A stretch of 64,000 nt of DNA. Origin: Actinopolymorpha singaporensis (GTDB taxonomy: Bacteria > Actinomycetota > Actinomycetes > Propionibacteriales > Actinopolymorphaceae). The DNA lies in assembly GCF_900104745.1 (NCBI RefSeq), contig NZ_LT629732.1:4947981-5011980 (forward strand), given 5' to 3'. Below are positions 41,241-50,368 of this stretch, one piece after another (the first letter of the stretch is position 1; each line of letters opens with the position of its first letter). The position numbers and the translations under genes are program-made. The notes beneath the pieces are model-generated. The model was not told where the DNA came from and made no database searches. It was given only the letters and a program-made list of their open reading frames with translations.

Positions 41241-42922
41241 GCCTGCTCCCTGTCTTGCTGCTCCCGTTCGAACACGACCTCACCCGCTACGACCGTGCGC
41301 ACGCACCGGGGCAGCGGCGCGCCGGGACGCAGGTCCGGCAGGCTCGCACCGTCCGTACCGGCTGCAGCCGCGCCGCCGTCCGGTACCGCGCCGTCCCAGA
41401 CGGCGTACGTCGCCTCGGCTCCCGGCGCGAGGACGCCGCCCTCGTCACCGGCCGCGTGGTGGCCTCCCATGGTGTGCGCGGCGAACGCGTCGGCCACGCT
41501 GATCCGCTCGGCCTCGTTGTGGTGCCACGCTGCCGCCCGGACCCCGCCCCACGGGTCGAACGGCGTCACCGGCGCGTCCGACCCGAACGCGAGCGGTACC
41601 CCGGCCCGGCGCAACGTCGCCCACGGATTGGCGGCGAGCGCACGTTCGGTGCCCAGCCGGGTGGCGTACATGCCGTCGGTGCCACCCCACGCGGCGTCGA
41701 ACGCCGGCTGACCGCTGACCACCACGCCCCAGCGGGCCAGGTCACACGCCTGCCCGGCGGTGACCAGCTCGACGTGCTCGAGCCGGTGCCGTGCGCTGCT
41801 CAGCCGGTCGCCGCCGACCCGCTTCTCGGCCAGCCGGAAACCGTCCACCACCGCGGTGACGGCGGCGTCGCCGATGCAGTGGAAGCCCGCCTGCAGGCCC
41901 GCCTCGGTGCAGGCGACCACGTGCGCGGCGACCTCCTCGGCGTCGAGGTAGCCGTGTCCGGTGTGCCCGGGCCGGTCGGCGTACGGCGAGGACAAGGCGG
42001 CGGTACGCGAGCCGAAGGCGCCGTCGGCGCACAGATCACCGGCCGCGCCAAGGCAGCCCAGCTCCCGGGCGCGCTCCACCCCGCCGGTGCGGGCAAGCTC
42101 GCCCCAGTACGGCACGACCCGCACCGACGGCCGCTCGGCCGCGATCCGGGCGCAGACGGCCAGGTCGCCGGCGGCGTTGACGTGCGGTGCCGACATCTCG
42201 TGCAAGCTCCCCAGCCCGGCGGCGGCCGCAGCGGCCAGGGCTGTCTCGATCGCGGCCGTCCGCTGCGCGTCGGTGACCAGCGCCGCCGCCGCGTCGCGGG
42301 CGACGTGGTGCGCCTCGCGTTCGACCCGGCCGGTGCCGTCCCAGCCGGGCTCGGCCGCCATGGCAGGCGCCCGGTCGTACAACGCACCGGACACCAGACC
42401 GGAGTGCACGTCGACCCGGGCGAGGTAGACCGGCCGGCCGGGCGCCGCCCGGTCGAGTTCGGCGGCCGTCGGCAGCCCGGGATCGGCCCAGGTGGTCTCG
42501 TCCCAGCCGAAGCCGAGCAGCACCGCGTCGGTGCGGGTGCGGGCGTGCCGGGCCACCGCGTCCAGGACGTCCGTACGCGACCTGGCAGCGGCGAGGTCCA
42601 GCCCGGAAAGGCGCAGCCCGGTCTGGGAGACGTGCACGTGCGCGTCGACGAACGCGGGCGTGACCAGCCGCCCGGCGAGCTCGACGATCTCGTCCGCCCC
42701 GGCCGCCCAGGTGTCCGCCTCCGCCGCGCTGCCGACGAACCGGACCGTGCGGCCCTCGATCGCCATCGCGGTCGGCGGGCCGGAGCCGACGCCGGAGCCG
42801 ACGGCGGAGCCGACGGCGGAGTCGGTACCGGCCGCGGAACCGGCCGCGGAACCGGCGGCGAGGATCCGTCCGCCGCGGAGGAGGACGCGGCGCGGGCGGG
42901 GGTCGCGGGGCAGGAAGGTCAT
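41237..42922 (-). CDS. amidohydrolase (YtcJ-like) inside the kam operon
   Basis: The 561-residue metal-dependent amidohydrolase has the N-terminal metal motif VTPAFVDAHVHVSQTGL, a mid-protein AGFHCIGDAAVTAVVDGF, HRLEHVELVTAGQ, and late FGSDAPVTPFDPWGGV, as in the YtcJ/amidohydrolase-3 group. Residues about 22-50 are a Gly/Ser/Ala low-complexity insert (AAGSAAGSAAGTDSAVGSA). No signal peptide is apparent. It overlaps kdd upstream and kamD downstream by four bases each, so it is made in step with the lysine enzymes. It is not one of the known pathway steps. It may hydrolyse a cyclised or acylated intermediate, but that is speculation. Confidence 0.85.
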   Translation of the reverse strand: MTFLPRDPRPRRVLLRGGRILAAGSAAGSAAGTDSAVGSAVGSGVGSGPPTAMAIEGRTVRFVGSAAEADTWAAGADEIVELAGRLVTPAFVDAHVHVSQTGLRLSGLDLAAARSRTDVLDAVARHARTRTDAVLLGFGWDETTWADPGLPTAAELDRAAPGRPVYLARVDVHSGLVSGALYDRAPAMAAEPGWDGTGRVEREAHHVARDAAAALVTDAQRTAAIETALAAAAAAGLGSLHEMSAPHVNAAGDLAVCARIAAERPSVRVVPYWGELARTGGVERARELGCLGAAGDLCADGAFGSRTAALSSPYADRPGHTGHGYLDAEEVAAHVVACTEAGLQAGFHCIGDAAVTAVVDGFRLAEKRVGGDRLSSARHRLEHVELVTAGQACDLARWGVVVSGQPAFDAAWGGTDGMYATRLGTERALAANPWATLRRAGVPLAFGSDAPVTPFDPWGGVRAAAWHHNEAERISVADAFAAHTMGGHHAAGDEGGVLAPGAEATYAVWDGAVPDGGAAAAGTDGASLPDLRPGAPLPRCVRTVVAGEVVFEREQQDREQA

Positions 42923-44037
42923 GCGTCCATCCTGGCCTCGAACAGGGCCCGGACGCCGCCCTCGGCGCGTAGCAGGTCGAGCGCGTACGCCGCGTGCCCG
43001 GGGACGTAGCCGTTGCCGACCAGCATCGTCACGTCGGCGGCCAGCCCCTCCGCGCCCAGCGCGGCCGCGCTGAAGGACGTGGCCATGGAGAAGAAGATCA
43101 CCGTCCCGCCGGCCGCGGTGGCGAGGACGGCGCCGCCCTCGCAGCCGGGCACGTCCACGCAGACGACCGTCACGTCGGCCGGTCCACCGGCCCTCTCCAC
43201 CGCCTCCGCCAGCGCCACCGGGTCGCGCGCGTCGGCGATCGTCACCACATCGGCCAGCCCGGCGCGTTCCAGCGCCCGCGCCTCGCTGTCCACCGGTACG
43301 ACACCGATGGTGCGGGCCGCTCCGGCCCGCCGAGCGGCGGCCAGGGCCAGGGACCCGGACTTGCCGGCGGCGCCGACGACGCACACCGTGGGTCCGGGCC
43401 GGCCGTCCGCCTCGCCGGCGCCGGGTCTGCCCGCGTGGTCCGCGACGACGCGGGCGGTCAGCGCCGGTGCCCCGCACACGTCCAGGACGGCGAGGGACAG
43501 CGGCGCCGGCAGGTCGTCGGGCAGCTTGGCGGCGATGGACCGGCCGAACAGGATGGCGTACCCCGAGCAGGGCACCTGCTCCCCGAGGCCGTCCCAGCCG
43601 GCCAGGTCGTCCTCGATCACCAGCGGCGTGAGAGTGAGGGAGACCAGGGTGGCGATCCGGTCCCCCGGGGCCAGCCCGAGGGGCGAGGCGGGCCCGGCCT
43701 CCTCCACCGTGCCGACCAGCATCCCGCCGGAACCCGTGACCGGATTGTGCATCTTGCCGCGGGCCCGGACGATCTCGGCGACCGCGCGGCGGACGGCGGC
43801 GCCGTCGTCGCCGTGGGCCGCGCGCAGCTGGCGGTACGACGCGGCGTCCAGGTTGAGCCGCTCCACCCGGACCCGCACCTCGTCCGGCCACAGCTCGCGC
43901 CGGGTGTCCAGCCGGGTGGCGGCCTGGGGCAGCGCGCCGGCGGGCTCCAGCACCCGGTGCAGGCCGATCGGCGACCCGGCCGGAAGAGGGGCCGGGTCTC
44001 GAACCGGGACGGACCGGGTGGACCTCGGGTCGGACAC
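42919..44037 (-). CDS. kdd: L-erythro-3,5-diaminohexanoate dehydrogenase
   Basis: The 372-residue NAD-dependent enzyme should oxidatively deaminate 3,5-diaminohexanoate to 5-amino-3-oxohexanoate. A GroES-like N-terminal part (ARGKMHNPVTGSGGMLVGTV) is followed by a Rossmann domain (TVCVVGAAGKSGSLALAAAR) and FFSMATSFSAAALGAEG, all typical of Kdd. GTG 44037 has GGGAGCC upstream. It is the first gene of the leftward kdd-amidohydrolase-kamD-kamE-kal operon and is divergent from kamA. Confidence 0.9.
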   Translation of the reverse strand: MSDPRSTRSVPVRDPAPLPAGSPIGLHRVLEPAGALPQAATRLDTRRELWPDEVRVRVERLNLDAASYRQLRAAHGDDGAAVRRAVAEIVRARGKMHNPVTGSGGMLVGTVEEAGPASPLGLAPGDRIATLVSLTLTPLVIEDDLAGWDGLGEQVPCSGYAILFGRSIAAKLPDDLPAPLSLAVLDVCGAPALTARVVADHAGRPGAGEADGRPGPTVCVVGAAGKSGSLALAAARRAGAARTIGVVPVDSEARALERAGLADVVTIADARDPVALAEAVERAGGPADVTVVCVDVPGCEGGAVLATAAGGTVIFFSMATSFSAAALGAEGLAADVTMLVGNGYVPGHAAYALDLLRAEGGVRALFEARMDA

Positions 44038-44084
44038 CGATCAGGCTCCCATCTTCAGATCCTGCGGGCTAGAGTCGTGTCTGC

Positions 44085-44100
44085 TACAGATTCTTCTGTA
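44085..44100. promoter_or_regulatory. palindrome TACAGA-N4-TCTGTA between kdd and kamA
   Basis: Perfect 6-base arms lie in the only divergent control region of the lysine cluster. It could be the operator that switches both directions. No regulator gene is adjacent. Confidence 0.5.
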
Positions 44101-44159
44101 CGATGCCGGTCCGACAGTACGACATCCGCGAAATGGCCGCTTGGTCGGAGGTGTTATCG

Positions 44160-45590
44160 GTGTCGCAGCACGTGCAGGAGCAGCCGTACGACTACCGCGC
44201 TCGCCCGCTCCGCGAGCCGGACTGGACCCGGCTGCCCGGCTGGCGCGACGTCAGCCCGTCCGAGTGGGAGTCCGCGCAATGGCAGCGGGCACACTGCGTG
44301 AAGAACGTCAAACAGCTCAGATCGGTCCTCGGCGACCTCGTGGCCGAGGAGTTCTACGCCGACCTGGAACGCGACCAGGCCGAGCGCGCCACGATGTCGA
44401 TGCTGCTGCCCCCGCAGATGCTGAACACGATGGTGCCCGACGACGTGCCCGGCACCGAGGCGTTCTACGCCGATCCCGTGCGCCGGTACATGCTCCCGGT
44501 CTTCTCCGACCGCCGTACCGACTGGCCGTCACACCCGCGGGCGTCCCGGGACTCCCTGCACGAGCAAGAGATGTGGGTGGCGGAGGGCCTGACGCACCGC
44601 TACCCGACGAAGGTGCTAGCGGAGCTGCTGCCCACCTGCCCGCAGTACTGCGGCCACTGCACCCGGATGGACCTGGTGGGCAACTCCACGCCGCAGGTGG
44701 ACAAGCTGCGGTTCTCACTGCGTCCGCAAGGTCGCCTTGACGCGATGCTGGACTACCTGCGCACCCACCTCGGCGTACGCGACGTGGTGGTCTCCGGAGG
44801 CGACGTCGCCAACCTCCCCTGGCCCCGGCTGGAGGCGTTCGTCTCGGCCCTGCTGGAGATCGAGAACATCCGTGACATCCGGCTGGCCACCAAGGCGCTG
44901 ATGGGCCTGCCGCAGCACTGGCTGCAGGACGAGGTGCGTGCCGGCATGGAACGCCTGGCCACCACCGCCCGCGCCCGCGGGGTAATGCTCGCGATCCACA
45001 CCCACGTCAACGCCGCGCAGTCGGTGACGCCGCTGGTGGCTCGCGCGGCAAAGGAGATGCTGGCAGCCGGGGTGCGCGACGTGCGCAACCAGGGCGTGCT
45101 CATGCGCGGGGTGAACGACGCGCCGGACCGGCTGCTCGACCTGTGCTTCGCACTGCTCGACGGGGCGACGATCACGCCGTACTACTTCTACATGTGCGAC
45201 ATGATCCCGTTCAGCGAGCACTGGCGGGTCTCGGTGCGTGAGGCGCAGCGGCTCCAGCACGCGATCCTCGGCTACCTGCCGGGCTTCGCGACCCCGCGGA
45301 TCGTGTGCGACGTGCCGTACGTCGGGAAGCGGTGGGTGCACCAGGTCGCCGACTACGACGAGGTGCGCGGCATCAGCTACTGGAAGAAGAACTACCGAAC
45401 CGGAATCGAGCGCGCCGGGGACGACGCGCTGGACCGGACGTACGAGTACTACGACCCGATCGACTCACTCCCCGAGCAGGGCCAGGCCTGGTGGCGCGCA
45501 CAGGGCGACGACCACCTGCGGCTGGCCGTCCAGCGGGCCGAGGAGTCACGCGAAGAGGCCCGTCGTCAAGTTCTGCTTGACGCCCACTGA
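44160..45590 (+). CDS. kamA: lysine 2,3-aminomutase
   Basis: This 476-residue radical-SAM/PLP enzyme converts L-lysine to L-beta-lysine. The iron-sulfur motif is CPQYCGHCTRM (Cys160, 164, 167). VVVSGGDVANLPW, VRNQGVLMRGVNDAPDRL and the likely PLP-binding Lys in CDVPYVGKRWVHQ follow. I chose GTG 44160 because GGAGG lies eight bases upstream; two in-frame ATGs further up (44103, 44133) lack ribosome sites. It is longer than the clostridial enzyme at the N-terminus, as in actinobacterial relatives. It is divergent from kdd. Confidence 0.92.
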   Translation: MSQHVQEQPYDYRARPLREPDWTRLPGWRDVSPSEWESAQWQRAHCVKNVKQLRSVLGDLVAEEFYADLERDQAERATMSMLLPPQMLNTMVPDDVPGTEAFYADPVRRYMLPVFSDRRTDWPSHPRASRDSLHEQEMWVAEGLTHRYPTKVLAELLPTCPQYCGHCTRMDLVGNSTPQVDKLRFSLRPQGRLDAMLDYLRTHLGVRDVVVSGGDVANLPWPRLEAFVSALLEIENIRDIRLATKALMGLPQHWLQDEVRAGMERLATTARARGVMLAIHTHVNAAQSVTPLVARAAKEMLAAGVRDVRNQGVLMRGVNDAPDRLLDLCFALLDGATITPYYFYMCDMIPFSEHWRVSVREAQRLQHAILGYLPGFATPRIVCDVPYVGKRWVHQVADYDEVRGISYWKKNYRTGIERAGDDALDRTYEYYDPIDSLPEQGQAWWRAQGDDHLRLAVQRAEESREEARRQVLLDAH

Positions 45591-45621
45591 CGCAGCGCCC
45601 GGAGCTCCTGTCCGGACGCGG

Positions 45622-45663
45622 CTCCTGCCCGACACCACATCGTAGGAGGGTGTCAGGCAGGAG
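45622..45663. terminator. bidirectional hairpin after kamA
   Basis: A 15-bp stem with one mismatch (45622-45636 with 45649-45663) and a 12-base loop lie between kamA and the convergent GH4 gene. Confidence 0.75.
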
Positions 45664-45688
45664 TTGACAGCGTTCCGCAGTCGGTACG

Positions 45689-47041
45689 TCAGCGGTGCAG
45701 GACCTCGGCCACGCCGGGCAGCGCGTCGACGTAGCCGCGCAGCAGGTCGCGCGCGACGGTCACCGAGTCCACCAGCGGGTGCAGCGCGAACGCCTTCAGC
45801 GCGGCGTCGGGCGAACCGGTCGTCGCGGCCTCGATCACCAGCCGGTCCACGGCCTTCACCTGCTGCATCAGGCCGAGCTGGTGCAGGTCGGGCGAGGTGG
45901 TGGCCAGCGGGTGGGCGCCGTTGGCGTCGACCAGGGAAGGCACCTCCACGGTCGCGTCGGCGGGCAGGCCCGGCAGCGTCGCGCCGTTGCGCACGTTGAG
46001 GATGATGGTCGACTTCTCGTTGCGTGCGATGGCCGCCATCACCGCCAGCGCGACGCCCTCGTAGCCCGCCTCCTCCTCGAAGTCCAGTGGCTCCGGCTCC
46101 TCGTCGGCGGCCCGCTTGCCCTTCGCCTCGGCCATGTAGAGCGCCTTGCGATGCGCGATGGTCCGCTTCCACAGGTCCAGCGCGTGGTCGGGGTCGTTGC
46201 CCGCGGCGGCGTAGAACTCACCCTGCTGCGCGACCAGGAACTCACCGCGGGTGGACGGCTGGGCGACGATCGAGCGCACCGCGTCCCGGTTGAAGTAGTA
46301 GTAGTAGAGGTACTCGTTCGGGACCACGCCCATCGCCTGGATCCACGACGGGCCGAAGATCTCGCCCTCCTCCAGCCCGGCGATCGCGTGCTCGTCGGCG
46401 AGGAAGCGGGGCAGGTGGTCCTCGCCGTCGCTGACCAGCCTGCGGATCCAGCCCAGGTGGTTCAGGCCCACGTAGTCGACCTGGATGCGCGAGGAGTCAA
46501 GGCCGATCGAGCGCGCGATCCGCCGGCCGAGGCCGCCCGGGGTGTCGCAGATGCCGATGACGCGGTCGCCGAGCACGCGCTGCAGCGCCTCGGTGATCAT
46601 GCCGGCCGGGTTGGTGAAGTTGATGAAGAACGCCTTCGGCGCAAGGGCGCGCACCCGCTCGGCGATGTGCAGCATCACCGGGATGGTCCGCAGGCCGTAC
46701 GCGATGCCGCCCGGGCCGGTCGTCTCCTGGCCGAGCACGCCGAGGTCGAGCGCCACCCGCTCGTCCTTGGTGCGGCCTTCCAGGCCCCCGACCCGGATGG
46801 CGGAGAAGATGAAGTCGGCGCCCTCGACCGCCTCGTCGAGCACCTCGGTGGCGTGCACCCGTGGCGCGTCGGCGTGCCCGGCGGCGAGCTGTGCCAGCAC
46901 GGACTTCATCACCTCCAGCCGCTGTGCCGATCGGTCGTACAACGCCACCTCGGTGACCCGGGGCGACCCGGTGTCGTTCAGGAGTGCCTTGTAGACGAGC
47001 GGAACGCGGAATCCCCCACCGCCGAGAATTGCCAGTTTCAC
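45689..47041 (-). CDS. GH4 family glycosidase (6-phospho-beta-glucosidase-like)
   Basis: The 450-residue NAD- and Mn-dependent GH4 enzyme cleaves glycosides by a redox-elimination mechanism. The N-terminal Rossmann loop is KLAILGGGGFRVPLVYKAL. INFTNPAGMITEAL, metal ligands Cys165 (GICDTPGG) and His195 (VGLNHLGW), and MGVVPNEYLYYYYFNRD are visible. The closest named class is 6-phospho-beta-glucosidase, which normally serves PTS uptake; here an ABC transporter and a PfkB kinase are the neighbours. The start overlaps the DeoR stop by four bases, so the repressor and this gene form one leftward operon. Confidence 0.88.
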   Translation of the reverse strand: MKLAILGGGGFRVPLVYKALLNDTGSPRVTEVALYDRSAQRLEVMKSVLAQLAAGHADAPRVHATEVLDEAVEGADFIFSAIRVGGLEGRTKDERVALDLGVLGQETTGPGGIAYGLRTIPVMLHIAERVRALAPKAFFINFTNPAGMITEALQRVLGDRVIGICDTPGGLGRRIARSIGLDSSRIQVDYVGLNHLGWIRRLVSDGEDHLPRFLADEHAIAGLEEGEIFGPSWIQAMGVVPNEYLYYYYFNRDAVRSIVAQPSTRGEFLVAQQGEFYAAAGNDPDHALDLWKRTIAHRKALYMAEAKGKRAADEEPEPLDFEEEAGYEGVALAVMAAIARNEKSTIILNVRNGATLPGLPADATVEVPSLVDANGAHPLATTSPDLHQLGLMQQVKAVDRLVIEAATTGSPDAALKAFALHPLVDSVTVARDLLRGYVDALPGVAEVLHR

Positions 47042-47814
47042 GATGTGAGCACCTCTCCACCTGCCTGCCGGCAGATCTCCACTGTTTCTTGGTCCGCGCC
47101 CTCGTTGGTGACGAGGACGTCGATGTCTGCCAGACCGCAGATGCGCAAGGACCCCTTGCCGGGGAACTTCGACGGAGGCGCCACCAGGACGACCGACTCC
47201 GCCGCGGCGATCATGGCCTTCTTGCCGGCCGCCTCCACCTGCATGTTGTCCAGCACCTGGCCGTCCCGGCGGATGCCGGTGCAGGACAGGAACAACCGGT
47301 CCGCGCTCACCTGGGCGAGCGCGGACTCGGTGAGCGAGCCGACCAGGGAGCGGTAGTGCCGGCGGACCACGCCGCCGAGCAGCACCAGCTCGACCTTGGG
47401 GTCGTCGCGCAGCTCGTCGAAGACCGCGATGCTACTGGTGATGACGGTCACGTCCCGCTCCCGCAGATGGCGCGCCACCCGCAGCGTCGTGGTGCCGATG
47501 TCCAGCAGCAGAACGTCACCGTCGCGGACGAGCTCGGTGACGGCGAGTGCGGCCAGGGCGTCCTTGGTGCGGCCCTCCACGTCCTCGCTCACCTCGAACG
47601 GCGCCTCCACGGTGCCGTCGTCGAGCACCCTGCCGCCGTCCAGGACGGCCCCGCCGTAGACCCTGGTGAGCGCGCCGTCGCGATCCAGCCGCTGCAGGTC
47701 GCGACGGATCGTGGCCGCACTGACACCCAGCTGCCGGGCCAGCTCGGCAGCCGACGCCGTACCCCGAACACGTAGGGCGCGGATGATCCGGCGGTCTCTC
47801 TCGCGCTGCAGCAC
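47038..47814 (-). CDS. DeoR-family repressor
   Basis: The 258-residue protein has the DeoR winged helix at the start (RGTASAAELARQLGVSAATI followed by RRDL) and a phosphosugar-sensing isomerase-like domain with DGDVLLLDIGTTTLRVARHL and LSCTGIRRDGQVLDN. GTG 47814 gives the family-typical VLQRERDRRI beginning; another GTG at 47853 would add 13 residues. It lies between GH4 and the divergent PfkB/ABC operon and probably controls both through the repeats at 47864-47905. Confidence 0.85.
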   Translation of the reverse strand: MLQRERDRRIIRALRVRGTASAAELARQLGVSAATIRRDLQRLDRDGALTRVYGGAVLDGGRVLDDGTVEAPFEVSEDVEGRTKDALAALAVTELVRDGDVLLLDIGTTTLRVARHLRERDVTVITSSIAVFDELRDDPKVELVLLGGVVRRHYRSLVGSLTESALAQVSADRLFLSCTGIRRDGQVLDNMQVEAAGKKAMIAAAESVVLVAPPSKFPGKGSLRICGLADIDVLVTNEGADQETVEICRQAGGEVLTS

Positions 47815-47863
47815 GCGGCGATCGTACCGGCAAACCCGCTCAGGGTCATCCACTACTTGTCAA

Positions 47864-47905
47864 ACTCGCTCACCTGAAGCACACTCGCTGCACAGAAGTG
47901 AGCGA
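47864..47905. promoter_or_regulatory. repeat cluster in the DeoR / PfkB divergent region
   Basis: ACTCGCT occurs at 47864 and 47883 as a direct repeat, and TCGCTCAC (47866-47873) is mirrored by GTGAGCGA (47898-47905). DeoR-type repressors often use such multiple half-sites. Confidence 0.5.
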
Positions 47906-47920
47906 CTGGAGGGCGTATCA

Positions 47921-48949
47921 GTGCGGAACGGCGAGTCTTTCGAGCGCCCCGAGGTCGACCTCTTCTGTGTCGGCACGCTGTTCTTCGACCTCGTGCTCGC
48001 GGGGATGGACGCCATGCCCGAAGCCGGGGCGGAGGTCTGGGCCAAGGAGCGCGCCCTCTCCCCCGGTGGTGTGGCCAACCGCGCCGTGGCCGCCGCCCGC
48101 CTCGGGCTGCGGACCGGCCTGGCCGGTGAGGTCGGCACCGACATGTTCGGTGACCATCTGTGGCAGGTCCTTCACCAGGTCGACAACCTCGACCTGCGCT
48201 GGACCTCTCGTTCCCCCGACGTGCAGACGACGCTCACCGTCTCCGTCGCCCTCGACGGAGACCGCCGCTTCCTCAGCCACGGCGAACCCACCTGGCCCGG
48301 CGAGGCCACGCTCGCCCCCGAGCGGCTGCCCCGTGCCCGGGCCGCACAGGTGGGCCTGGAGGCCGGCCTTCCGGACTGGGCTCGCCACCTGCGTGCCGAA
48401 GGCACGCTGCTGTTCGGCGGAGTGGGCTGGGATCCGAGCGGCCGGTGGTCCACCTCTGTGCTTGATAACCTCACGCAGTTCGACGCGTTCGTCTGCAACA
48501 CCACAGAAGCCATGGCCTACACCCGCACCGACACTCCCGCCGGCGCCCTGCGCCGGCTCGCCGAGCGGGTACCCCTCGCGGTGGTGACCGACGGTCACCG
48601 GGGCGCACTCGCCGTCGACGCTACGTCCGGTGAGCTCGTGACCGCACCCGCCGTCGTGAGCGAGGCGGTGGACCCGACCGGCGCCGGCGACACGTTCGTC
48701 GCCGGATTCGCCTACGCCACCCTGGCCGGATGGCCCCTGCGACAGCGGTTACTCTTTGCAAATCTCTGCGCCGGTCAGTCCGTACGCGGGCTGGGCGGCG
48801 CGGTGAGCGCGCCGACGTGGGACGACCTCGGCGCCTGGTTCGAAGCGACCGACCGGCCGACACAAGGCGCTGCCTTCGGCTTCCTGGGACCCGAGCTGGC
48901 CCGACGCCGCTCGACCTCCCCACAACAATCCAGCAAGAAGGTGTGTTGA
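47921..48949 (+). CDS. PfkB-family carbohydrate kinase
   Basis: The 342-residue sugar kinase of the ribokinase/PfkB family begins with VDLFCVGTLFFDLVLAGMD and GGVANRAVAAARLGLRTGLA. It ends with VDPTGAGDTFVAGFAYA, the signature that includes the catalytic Asp and anion hole. GTG 47921 follows GGAGGG. Its TGA overlaps the ATG of the solute-binding protein by one base, so it leads the sugar ABC operon. It may phosphorylate the imported sugar before GH4 cleavage or the monosaccharide after it. Substrate not predictable. Confidence 0.87.
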   Translation: MRNGESFERPEVDLFCVGTLFFDLVLAGMDAMPEAGAEVWAKERALSPGGVANRAVAAARLGLRTGLAGEVGTDMFGDHLWQVLHQVDNLDLRWTSRSPDVQTTLTVSVALDGDRRFLSHGEPTWPGEATLAPERLPRARAAQVGLEAGLPDWARHLRAEGTLLFGGVGWDPSGRWSTSVLDNLTQFDAFVCNTTEAMAYTRTDTPAGALRRLAERVPLAVVTDGHRGALAVDATSGELVTAPAVVSEAVDPTGAGDTFVAGFAYATLAGWPLRQRLLFANLCAGQSVRGLGGAVSAPTWDDLGAWFEATDRPTQGAAFGFLGPELARRRSTSPQQSSKKVC

Positions 48950-50331
48950 TGAGCAGTTCTCGTAACAGGATCCTCGCCCGCGTGGGCGTCGGTCTGGCGG
49001 CGGTGCCGATCCTCCTCGCCGCCGCCTGCGCCCCGGGCGGCAGCACCAGCGACTCCAGCGGGCCTTCGGTGAAGCCCAGTTCCAAGATCGCCACCGACCC
49101 GGCGAAGGCCGGCAAGGTCAGCTTGACGGTGTGGGACATCAACACCTCCGGCGGCGCCAACGACGCGATGGTCAAGCTCAACCAGGAGTTCCAGAAGAAG
49201 TACCCCAACGTCAAGATCAACCGGGTGTCGCGCACGCTGAACGACACCAAGACGACGTTGAAGCTGGCGCTGTCCGGTGACAACCCGCCCGACGTCGTAC
49301 AGGCCAACCAGGGCTACCCGGACATGGGAGCCTTCGTCAAGGCCGGCTTGCTCACCCCGCTCGACCAGTACAACAAGGTCTACAAGTGGGACCAGAAGTT
49401 CCCGAAGCAGCTGCTGGACCTGAACAAGTTCTCCACCAACGGCAAGGACTGGCAGACCGGCAGCCTCTACGGCGTCTCCCAGACCGGTGAGATCGTCGGC
49501 ATCTACTACAACAAGAAGCTGATGAAGCAGGCCGGCATCGCCGCGCCGAAGACCTGGGCCGACTTCGAGGCCGCGCTGCCGAAGGCGAAGGCCAAGGGCT
49601 TGCTGCCGATCCAGTTCGGCACCTCCGACAAGTCGCCGGCGATCCACCTGTTCGGTGTCGTGCAGGCCAACACCGCCGGCAAGCAGGCGGTGCGAAACCT
49701 CGTGACGTCCAAGAGCGGCGAATGGTCCGACCCCGGCACCACCAAGGCGGCCGAGACCGTGCAGAGCTGGGCGAAGAAGGGCTACCTGTCGCCGGGCTTC
49801 AACGGCCTGAGCGGTGACGCCGCCTCGGCCAACTTCGCCAAGGGCCAGGGCGTCTTCCGCATCGACGGCACCTGGCGTCTCGCGGAGCTGGAGAAGGCGA
49901 TGGGCTCCGACGTCGGCTTCATGAGCCCGCCCCCGGCGAAGGCCGGTGCGCCCAACGTGACCCAGGGCGGTGAGGGCCTCGCCTGGGCGGTCACCTCCAA
50001 GAGCAAGCACCCCGACGTGGCCGCGGCGTACCTCAACTTCATCTCCGACGCCAAGGCCGACGACGTGCTCGCCGAGACCGGCAACCTGCCGGCCGTCGCA
50101 CCGCCGACCTACAAGCCCAAGGCCGGCACGCTCACCGCCGACATCTTCGCGGAGTGGAAGAAGATCAGCGAGAACGACGGCCTGGTTCCCTACCTCGACT
50201 ACACCACGCCGACGTTCTACGACACGCTGACCTCCAACCTGCAGCAGCTGCTGGGCGGTAAGCAGGACGTGAAGCAGTTCACCGGAAACCTCGACCAGGA
50301 CTACGACGGGTTCAAGTCCAAGTCGAAGTAG
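48949..50331 (+). CDS. ABC sugar transporter solute-binding lipoprotein
   Basis: This 460-residue extracellular binding protein has a lipoprotein signal with lipobox LAAAC (Cys27). The mature part is a family 1 type sugar-binding fold (KVSLTVWDINTSGGANDAMV, then GDNPPDVVQANQGYPDMGAF, and GQGVFRIDGTWRLAELE). It is Lys-rich compared with its neighbours, as is common for exported proteins. It is translated together with the PfkB gene and followed by two permeases. Confidence 0.92.
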   Translation: MSSSRNRILARVGVGLAAVPILLAAACAPGGSTSDSSGPSVKPSSKIATDPAKAGKVSLTVWDINTSGGANDAMVKLNQEFQKKYPNVKINRVSRTLNDTKTTLKLALSGDNPPDVVQANQGYPDMGAFVKAGLLTPLDQYNKVYKWDQKFPKQLLDLNKFSTNGKDWQTGSLYGVSQTGEIVGIYYNKKLMKQAGIAAPKTWADFEAALPKAKAKGLLPIQFGTSDKSPAIHLFGVVQANTAGKQAVRNLVTSKSGEWSDPGTTKAAETVQSWAKKGYLSPGFNGLSGDAASANFAKGQGVFRIDGTWRLAELEKAMGSDVGFMSPPPAKAGAPNVTQGGEGLAWAVTSKSKHPDVAAAYLNFISDAKADDVLAETGNLPAVAPPTYKPKAGTLTADIFAEWKKISENDGLVPYLDYTTPTFYDTLTSNLQQLLGGKQDVKQFTGNLDQDYDGFKSKSK

Positions 50332-50368
50332 TCCGCCAGGTAATCCACCGTTAGGACCGAACTCACTG

